From: Methanobacteriota archaeon
Lineage (GTDB): Archaea > Thermoplasmatota > Thermoplasmata > RBG-16-68-12
Assembly: GCA_005879065.1 (NCBI GenBank)
Contig: VBLU01000003.1
Coordinates: 1-55,847, forward strand
Length of the DNA stretch: 55,847 nt
Direction of reading: 5' to 3'
Positions 49,538 through 55,847 of this stretch are shown here, one piece after another. The notes beneath the pieces are model-generated. The model was not told the origin of the DNA, ran no database searches, and was given only the letters and a program-made list of their open reading frames with translations. Position 1 is the stretch's first letter; every line of letters starts with the position of its first letter. The translations under genes and the position numbers were made by a program.

Positions 49538-50616
49538 ATGGATCGAGTGAAAACTGGCATCGTCGGTCTGGACACGATGCTGAACGGCGGATTCCTGCCC
49601 GCACGCCCGTATGTGGTCTCCGGCCCCACCGGAAGCGGCAAGACCGTGCTCGCGGCGCACTTCCTCCTCGAGGGCCTCCGCCTGCAGGAACCCTGCCTCC
49701 TCGTCACCCTTGACGAGCCCCCAATCGAGGTGAAGGCGAACATGGCCACCTTCGGGTGGAACATGGACCGGCTCAAGATCCTCGACGCGACCCCGGACGT
49801 GCGCGCGCACAAGCGCCAACGGTCCGTGATCGACGTCGGGACCTCCCTCGACGTGCGCGACATGGAAGACGTCACGGACATCCGGCAGTCGTCCCAGGTG
49901 CGAGCCCTCGAGGTCACGGTACACAGCGTCCAGAAGATGATCAAACAAGAGTTCTCCCAACATCTGGAACGGACGAAACAGCGATACAAGCGGATCGCGG
50001 TCGACTCGATGACCGCCCTGAAGATGTTCTCGATGGAGGGGCAGGACAGCCGCATCTTGATCCAATCCTTCCTCCGGTTCCTCGCGGAACTCGAGGCGAC
50101 GACCCTCATCGTCTCCGAACGGCTGGACCGGAGGAAGCTCGAGACCGAGTTCTTCCTCGGCCGCGGGGAAATCCGGATGCACAAGTGGATCGACGGCAGC
50201 ATGATCCGCCGCGCGCTCTCGATCGAGAAATTCCGCGGTTCCGCGTTTGACGACAAGATGCATCCCGTGACGATCGGCGACAAGGGGATGGTGGTCGCCC
50301 TCGACCCTCCCTCCCAGATTCGCGGCACCTCGCCGGAGGGGAAGCCGGGCGAGTCCTTGCTCGAGACGCGCCTGATCGACGAAGTGTCCAACGTGATCGA
50401 GTCCGTCATGCGCCAGATCGAAGAGGCGCATCGACGCCAGATTCCGATCCGCGACGTTGAAGTGGCTCTGTCCCGCGCCATGCTGGCGTTCCAGCGGCGC
50501 AACTACCAGAAGGCGATGAAGATCGCCCTCGCTTGCAACTCCCAATTGAGGGAACGAATCGCGGAGGCCCCTCCTCCGCCGCCCGTCGGGATGCCGCCCC
50601 GACCGCCGGTGATCCG

Positions 50617-50620
<4 letters not shown>
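49538..50620 (+). CDS. KaiC-like RecA-superfamily ATPase with C-terminal helical extension
   Basis: A 360-residue single KaiC domain (about 1-255) plus an extension. Walker A is VSGPTGSGKTVLAAHF, the acidic residues are in LLVTLDEPPIEV, and Walker B is KRIAVDSMTALKMF. The extension (IESVMRQIEEAHRRQIPIRD onward) is helical and ends in a Pro-rich tail (APPPPPVGMPPRPPVIR). Archaeal KaiC-like proteins are signalling ATPases of mostly unknown output. It is translationally coupled to a second KaiC protein (GTGA at 50617). Confidence 0.87.
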
Positions 50621-51399
<779 letters not shown>

Positions 51400-51467
51400 G
51401 CCTCGGAAAGCTGGCAGCCCCGTGGCGGATGTCAAAGCGACGATTGTCAGACGAATGTATGACTACT

Positions 51468-51474
51468 TTTAAAT
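51468..51474 (+). promoter_or_regulatory. TATA box of ftsZ
   Basis: The sequence tttaaat predicts a start near 51498, giving a leader of about 29 nt before ATG 51527. Confidence 0.55.
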
Positions 51475-51526
51475 AGCCCTGGATGGATGCGTCCGGCCGT
51501 CAGTCTCCACGGGATGGGATGGCACA

Positions 51527-52666
51527 ATGAAATCGCTTCTCAATGAGGCCCTGGCTCGACATCAAGAAGCCGAGGCAAAGGAAGAGCGCGAGGCCGCCAA
51601 GGCTGCGAAGACGCCAGACAAAGGGAAGAACAACGACGACCAAGAGATCGAGAAGATCGTCGAATCGATCAACGTCTCGATCAAGATCGTCGGTTGCGGC
51701 GGTGGCGGGTCGAACACGGTCAACAGGTGCAGCGAGGCCGGCATCACGGGCGCCCAGCTCTGCGCCGTGAACACGGATGCGAAGCACCTTCTGTCCGTGC
51801 ACGCTCCGAAGAAGATCCTGATCGGCAAGCGGCTCACCAAGGGCCTCGGGGCCGGCGCCCTCCCCGAAGTCGGGGAGCAGGCCGCTCACGAGAACGAGGA
51901 GGAAATCCGCGAGTTCCTCCGCGGCTCCCATGTCGTGTTCATCACCGCGGGGATGGGCGGCGGTACCGGCACCGGGTCTGCCCAATACGTCGCTCGGATC
52001 GCAAAGGAGGAGGGCGCCCTCACGATGGGCGTGGTCACGATGCCCTTCAAGTCGGAGGGCCGGATCCGCATGGAGAACGCCGAGGCGGGCCTGGACAAAC
52101 TCCGCAAGTTCACCGACACCGCGATCGTGATCTACAACGACAAGCTCCTCGAACTCGTCCCGCGCCTGCCCATCAACGCGGCGTTCAAGGTGGCGGACGA
52201 AATCCTCATGCAGTCGATCAAAGGGATGACGGAGATCATCACGAAGCCCGGACTCGTGAACCTCGACTACGCCGACTTAATGACGATCATGAAGGGCGGC
52301 GGGGTCGCGATGATCGGGATCGGTGAGAGCGAGGAAGAGCGGGACCGGATCGAGTACGCGATCAACGAGGCCCTCGAGTCTCCGTTGCTCGGCGAGGTCG
52401 ACCTCACCCACGCCCGCGGTGCCCTCGTCCGCGTCGTCGGTGGTAACGACCTGACCGTCTCCGAAGCGGAACGGGCGGCCGAGATTGTGGGTCAGAAGAT
52501 CAACCCGCAGGCCCGGATCATCTGGGGATGTTCCGTCGACGACGAACTGGAGCACACGGTGCGCGTCCTGCTCGTGATCACCGGCGTGAAGTCGAAGTCC
52601 CTCCTCGGCAAAGAAGTGTATACCGGTCCGGTGAAGACCTCGGCCGAAGTGGACGAAGTACGCTGA
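51527..52666 (+). CDS. ftsZ: Cell division protein FtsZ
   Basis: A 379-residue tubulin-like GTPase. A charged N-terminal extension of about 45 residues precedes the nucleotide-binding IVGCGGGGSNTVNR. The tubulin signature is TAGMGGGTGTGSAQYVARIA, and the synergy-loop region has NLDYADLMTIMKGGGVAMIG. It assembles the division ring. The short C-terminus ends EVDEVR. Located upstream of the exosome-proteasome cluster. Confidence 0.95.
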   Translation: MKSLLNEALARHQEAEAKEEREAAKAAKTPDKGKNNDDQEIEKIVESINVSIKIVGCGGGGSNTVNRCSEAGITGAQLCAVNTDAKHLLSVHAPKKILIGKRLTKGLGAGALPEVGEQAAHENEEEIREFLRGSHVVFITAGMGGGTGTGSAQYVARIAKEEGALTMGVVTMPFKSEGRIRMENAEAGLDKLRKFTDTAIVIYNDKLLELVPRLPINAAFKVADEILMQSIKGMTEIITKPGLVNLDYADLMTIMKGGGVAMIGIGESEEERDRIEYAINEALESPLLGEVDLTHARGALVRVVGGNDLTVSEAERAAEIVGQKINPQARIIWGCSVDDELEHTVRVLLVITGVKSKSLLGKEVYTGPVKTSAEVDEVR

Positions 52667-52717
52667 CCTCCTCCTCTTTTTCCGAACCTTTTTCCGTTTC
52701 TTCCCCATCGCGCAAGT

Positions 52718-52941
52718 GTGAGCACCCATCGGCCGCGGTACCGGTACGTCGCGTTCCGGCTCGAGAGTCGGGTCTCATCCGAACGACGAACCTCGAGAAG
52801 GACGCGGCAATCGCGGCCCTGAATGGGATCGAGGCGATGGCGGGAGAGGCGGTCCATGTGACCACGGTCGGTACCTCCGGGACGATCCGGGCCGCGACGC
52901 GCAAGTACCTGACTCCGCGGGCCCGCGCGCGGCGCGACTGA
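52718..52941 (+). pseudogene. rnp2: Ribonuclease P protein component 2 (Pop5/Rnp2), internally deleted and frameshifted
   Basis: GTG 52718 encodes the family N-terminus MSTHRPRYRYVAFRLES. At about 52762-52770 the coding frame changes. The second frame continues SGLIRTTNLEKDAAIAALNG and VTTVGTSGTIRAATRKYLTP to TGA 52939-52941, the family C-terminus. About 40 residues of the middle are absent and the frame is off by a non-multiple of three. The position before psmA matches the gene's usual place in the archaeal superoperon. Either an assembly fault or a true lesion in a normally conserved gene. Confidence 0.8.
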
Positions 52942-52953
52942 CAAAAGAACCCT

Positions 52954-52958
52954 TATAA
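52954..52958 (+). promoter_or_regulatory. TATA box of psmA
   Basis: The sequence cttataag predicts a start near 52982, about 11 nt before ATG 52993. A small hairpin (ccgct/agcgg, 52963-52977) lies between. Confidence 0.6.
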
Positions 52959-52992
52959 GTGACCGCTTTATTAGCGGCCCGAGGTTTATCAA

Positions 52993-53718
52993 ATGCAGCC
53001 GGGCCAGATGGCATACGACCGCGCGATCACGGTCTTCAGCCCCGACGGCCGCCTGTTTCAGGTCGAGTACGCACGCGTCGCCGTGACCCGTGGGAACACC
53101 ACGGTCGGCCTGAAGTTCAAGAACGGAATCGTCCTGATGGCCGACAAGAAGCTCGGTTCCCGGCTCGTAGAGACCGCTTCGATTGAGAAGATCTTCCAAA
53201 TCGACGACCACGTCGGGGCGGCGACCTCGGGCCTCGTCGCGGATGCCCGGGTCCTCGTGGACTATGCCCGCCTGGTGGCACAGATCAACAAGGTCACGTA
53301 CAGCGAAAAGATTGGAGTCGACCTCCTCGTGAAGCGCATCTGCGATTACAAACAGAACTACACGCAGTACGGCGGGGTCCGGCCCTTCGGGACCGCGTTG
53401 CTCGTCGCGGGCGTGGACGATCTCGGAACCCATCTGTTCGAGACAGACCCGAGCGGCGCCCTCGTATCGTACAAGGCGGGCAGCATCGGACAGGGCCGTC
53501 AGGCCGTCATGGAGCTGCTCGAGGAAAAGTACAAAGAGGGGATGACCCAGGACGATTCCATCGTCCTCGGTCTCGAAGCTTTGCAGAAGGCCTCCGAAGG
53601 CGAGAAGCTCGACGCGCGGGCGATCGAGGTCGGCCTCATCGTCGAGGGCGAGAAGTTCCGTCGCCTCCCGGAATCGGAAGTGGGCCAGTACCTCACCCGG
53701 GTACCGACGGCGTCCTAG
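52993..53718 (+). CDS. psmA: Proteasome alpha subunit
   Basis: A 241-residue 20S proteasome alpha subunit. The N-terminal gate region YDRAITVFSPDGRLFQVEYA is diagnostic, followed by TTVGLKFKNGIVLMADKKLGS and the conserved GGVRPFGTALLVAGVDD. Alpha subunits form the outer rings and dock the regulatory ATPase. It has its own promoter and runs 8 nt ahead of the SBDS gene. Confidence 0.95.
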   Translation: MQPGQMAYDRAITVFSPDGRLFQVEYARVAVTRGNTTVGLKFKNGIVLMADKKLGSRLVETASIEKIFQIDDHVGAATSGLVADARVLVDYARLVAQINKVTYSEKIGVDLLVKRICDYKQNYTQYGGVRPFGTALLVAGVDDLGTHLFETDPSGALVSYKAGSIGQGRQAVMELLEEKYKEGMTQDDSIVLGLEALQKASEGEKLDARAIEVGLIVEGEKFRRLPESEVGQYLTRVPTAS

Positions 53719-53726
53719 GCGACCTC

Positions 53727-54377
53727 ATGCCTAAAGAACTCCGCAGCGACCGACGCGACGATATTTTCAAGGAATACGTGATCGCTCGCGTCGAGAAGTC
53801 GGGCGAGAAGTTCGAGATCCTCGTGAAGCCGGAGGCGGTCCAGAAGGTCCGTGACGGCAAGGACGTGGACCTCCTGAAGGAACTCGCGATTGACGAGATT
53901 TTCAAGGACGCCCACAAGGGCTCGAAGGCGTCTGAGGACAAGATGGCCGAGTTCTTCGGGACGACGGAGCCCCTCGTCCAGTACATCGCGGCGAACGCGA
54001 TCAACCCGCAGACCAGCACTCCCCATCCACCCCAGCGCATCGAGAACGCGATGGAGGAGGCCAAGGTCCACATCGACCCGTTCAAGCCGATCGAGGAGCA
54101 GGTGAAGGAGGTCCTCGACGCGCTGCGGCCCCTCATCCCGATCCGCTTCGAGAAGGTCCGGATTGCGGTCAAGTTGAGCGCGGAAGACAGCGCGAAATCC
54201 TACGGGGACATCAAGGGATACGGCACGATCCTGAAAGAGGAGTGGTCCCCGACGGGAGCTTGGCTCGGCGTCGTCGAGATGCCCGCGGGCCTGCAAACGG
54301 ACTTCCTGGAGCGGTTGAACGCGAAGACGAAAGGAAACGTGGAGACGCGGATCCTGAAGGCGGACCAGCGAGTCTGA
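53727..54377 (+). CDS. sdo1: SBDS-family ribosome maturation protein with an internal in-frame gap
   Basis: A 216-residue SBDS homologue. It has domain I (VIARVEKSGEKFEILVKPEA, DEIFKDAHKGSKASED), then FFGTTEPLVQYIAANAINPQ, domain II (HPPQRIENAMEEAKVHIDPF) and domain III (LIPIRFEKVRIAVKL, GTILKEEWSPTGAWLGVVEM). SBDS releases the anti-association factor aIF6 from 50S subunits. Between FGTTE and VQYIAANAINPQ, homologues carry about 30-35 more residues, including the LTxxQRRxM helix that links domains I and II. That piece is missing here, in frame, at about 53968-53976. The product may be non-functional. Confidence 0.88.
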   Translation: MPKELRSDRRDDIFKEYVIARVEKSGEKFEILVKPEAVQKVRDGKDVDLLKELAIDEIFKDAHKGSKASEDKMAEFFGTTEPLVQYIAANAINPQTSTPHPPQRIENAMEEAKVHIDPFKPIEEQVKEVLDALRPLIPIRFEKVRIAVKLSAEDSAKSYGDIKGYGTILKEEWSPTGAWLGVVEMPAGLQTDFLERLNAKTKGNVETRILKADQRV

Positions 54378-54420
54378 GCCGGACGGAGTACCAGGACGTG
54401 GCATCGAAAGGCACTCCCCC

Positions 54421-54651
54421 ATGACGAGCGGTCGGGCACTTCGTTGGATTTCGCCTCGGAGCGGCTTCGTAGCCGTCACCCTCTTGACCGGTCTCTGCCT
54501 CGCGGCGACCATCCTGTTTGCGCTCCTCACGACGATGTCCTCCTTCCTGCTCGCGTGGGTGGCCCTGACGGCGATCCTTGCGGGGACTTCGGTCTACGCC
54601 TGGTGGGACTGGAAGCACCCGCCGAAGGGACCGAATCCTCCCGGTCGCTGA
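54421..54651 (+). CDS. Two-helix small membrane protein
   Basis: A 76-residue protein with two hydrophobic helices (FVAVTLLTGLCLAATILFAL and SSFLLAWVALTAILAGTSVY) and a Trp/Pro-rich tail (WWDWKHPPKGPNPPGR). No family is recognised. It lies between SBDS and rrp4, where archaeal superoperons normally have no membrane protein. Confidence 0.6.
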   Translation: MTSGRALRWISPRSGFVAVTLLTGLCLAATILFALLTTMSSFLLAWVALTAILAGTSVYAWWDWKHPPKGPNPPGR

Positions 54652-54735
54652 CCCTGCGCCGGGACGTTCCCTTCGAAACCGGAAGCCTCAAGTAGCGGCC
54701 TCCATTTCGACGCCGTGCGTGAGAGAGAAACACAC

Positions 54736-55434
54736 ATGCAGGGTAGCGGGTCGCTCCGCCCGATTGTCATTCCGGGCGAAGCCGTCGGCGGCCCCGGACT
54801 GAAGCCGGGACCTGGAACGTACAGCGAAGGCGGACAGCTTTTCGCGGCGCAATTGGGGATTCGGAACGAGCAGGACGGGCTCGTCAGCGTGATCCCGCTG
54901 AACGGGCGGTACATTCCCCAACGGGGCGATGCGGTGATCGGCGAGGTCACCGACCTCGGTGCCTCCCACTGGCTCGTCGACATCAACTCCCCCTATCCCG
55001 CGCCCCTTCACGCGACCGAGTCGCCGTGGCGGGTCGAGTTCGGCGACACCGCGCGGTACCTGAAGGTCGGCGACGTGATCATGGCGCACGTGTTGAGCGT
55101 GGACGAGATCAAGCGGGTCCAGCTCACGATGCAGGAACATGAGGCACGCCGGCTGAACGGCGGCATGGTGATGGAGATCTCCCCGACGAAGGTTCCGCGG
55201 GTCATCGGGAAGCAGGGGAGCATGGTCTCCCTGATCAAGGACCTCACCCACTGCCAGATCTACGTCGGGCAGAACGGCCGGATTTGGCTGGACGGGAATG
55301 ACCGCGACACCGCGATCGCCGCGCGGGCGATCCGACTAATCGAGGAACGCGCCCAGGCGTCCGGCCTTACGGAAGCCGTGCGCGAGCTGATCGAAGGGGC
55401 GCAGCGGGAGACGCGAGGGCCCAGGCCCTCCTGA
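54736..55434 (+). CDS. rrp4: Exosome complex RNA-binding protein Rrp4
   Basis: A 232-residue cap subunit of the archaeal exosome. It has an N-terminal domain (RPIVIPGEAVGGPGLKPGPG), an S1 domain (about 60-140) and a KH domain (EISPTKVPRVIGKQGSMVSL with the GxxG loop). It binds RNA and feeds it to the Rrp41/Rrp42 ring. ATG 54736 is chosen for its spacing from a gagag motif; GTG 54715 would add seven residues. rrp41 follows after 13 nt. Confidence 0.93.
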   Translation: MQGSGSLRPIVIPGEAVGGPGLKPGPGTYSEGGQLFAAQLGIRNEQDGLVSVIPLNGRYIPQRGDAVIGEVTDLGASHWLVDINSPYPAPLHATESPWRVEFGDTARYLKVGDVIMAHVLSVDEIKRVQLTMQEHEARRLNGGMVMEISPTKVPRVIGKQGSMVSLIKDLTHCQIYVGQNGRIWLDGNDRDTAIAARAIRLIEERAQASGLTEAVRELIEGAQRETRGPRPS

Positions 55435-55447
55435 GGAGCGACTGCAC

Positions 55448-55847
55448 ATGGAAGATATCGAGCACATCGAGAAAGAGATGAAGTTGATCAAAGCGGATGG
55501 ACGGCGGTTGGACGGTCGGAAGGCGGATGAACTGAGGCCGGTGCGGATCGAGGCGGGCGTGCTGCGTCGGGCGGATGGTTCCGCATACATCGAATGGGGC
55601 GGGAACAAGGTGCTTGCGGCCGTCTACGGACCGCGGGAGGCCCACCCGCGTCACTTGCAAGACCCCGCCCGGGCGCTCGTCCAGTGCCGATACAACATGG
55701 CGCCCTTCAGTGTCTCCGACCGGAAGCGACCTGGGCCGGATCGACGGTCCGTCGAGATCTCGAAGGTAATCTCGGAGGCGTTCTCGGCCGTCGTGTTCAA
55801 GGAACAATTCCCTCGGACCTCGGTCGATATCTTCATTGAGGTCCTCC
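55448..55847 (+). CDS. rrp41: Exosome core subunit Rrp41 (3' end beyond window)
   Basis: The first 133 residues of the catalytic RNase PH-type subunit. Visible motifs are KADGRRLDGRKADELRPVRI, GSAYIEWGGNKVLAAVYGPR, VQCRYNMAPFSVSDRKRPGP and RRSVEISKVISEAFSAVVF. It degrades RNA phosphorolytically. ATG 55448 is preceded by gaggag overlapping the rrp4 stop, so the two are translationally linked. The frame is still open at the window edge. Confidence 0.93.
   Translation, partial: MEDIEHIEKEMKLIKADGRRLDGRKADELRPVRIEAGVLRRADGSAYIEWGGNKVLAAVYGPREAHPRHLQDPARALVQCRYNMAPFSVSDRKRPGPDRRSVEISKVISEAFSAVVFKEQFPRTSVDIFIEVL

Overview
The window is archaeal and GC-rich. The evidence is an exosome-proteasome superoperon (psmA, SBDS, rrp4, rrp41), RNase P proteins Rnp4 and Rnp2, ribosomal protein S17e, TATA-binding protein, ATP-dependent DNA ligase, archaeal-type FtsZ, and an initiator tRNA interrupted by bulge-helix-bulge introns. 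Many genes have a TATA-like element 25-30 nt before the start codon and no Shine-Dalgarno site, as expected for leaderless mRNAs. Together with the alkyltransferase-endonuclease V fusion and the 2-oxoacid dehydrogenase, beta-oxidation and ETF genes, this points to a heterotrophic Thermoplasmatota-like lineage. The lineage is an inference; no rRNA is present.

Layout. 1-2.9 kb: a membrane-protein fragment, an acyl-CoA synthetase and an enoyl-CoA hydratase. 2.9-9.8 kb: a leucine-type pathway (2-isopropylmalate-synthase-like enzyme, LeuC, LeuD, LeuB) with an EamA transporter, a secreted protein and an unknown gene between. 9.8-12.2 kb: an ABC-2 exporter operon. 12.3-26.5 kb: a lipoate and 2-oxoacid dehydrogenase block (lipA, two E1-alpha, a TPR protein, E1-beta, E2, lpd, lipB) with a FixABCX/ETF module inside it. 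26.6-30.7 kb: EamA transporters, DNA ligase and a small gene bracketed by palindromes. 30.7-34.6 kb: 3-hydroxyacyl-CoA dehydrogenase between two paralogous surface proteins, a second enoyl-CoA hydratase and a 54-residue protein. 34.8-43.6 kb: S17e, a second ABC-2 exporter whose ATPase lacks Walker A, rnp4, an M24 peptidase, a deacetylase-family protein, a CBS protein, acylphosphatase and a TatD-like hydrolase. 43.6-49.1 kb: SRPBCC protein, TBP, ketopantoate reductase, a 12-residue lysine peptide, the EndoV fusion, an adenosine-type deaminase, RNase HII and SCP2. 49.2-55.8 kb: intron-bearing tRNA-iMet, two KaiC-like ATPases, ftsZ, a broken rnp2, psmA, an internally shortened SBDS gene, rrp4 and partial rrp41.

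Functionally, acyl-CoA synthetase, two hydratases and the dehydrogenase feed beta-oxidation. FixABCX/ETF takes up flavin electrons. The lipoylated 2-oxoacid dehydrogenase makes acyl-CoA and NADH, with lipoate supplied by LipA and LipB.

The most unusual items are the initiator tRNA with two introns (anticodon loop and T-loop), a 12-aa peptide gene with its own promoter, Shine-Dalgarno site and terminator-like hairpin, a small gene with the same 18-bp palindrome at both ends, a structured leader before a four-helix membrane protein, and three conserved genes (ABC ATPase, rnp2, SBDS) that each lack an internal segment of about 95-145 nt. Those gaps need read-level checking because they may be assembly errors.
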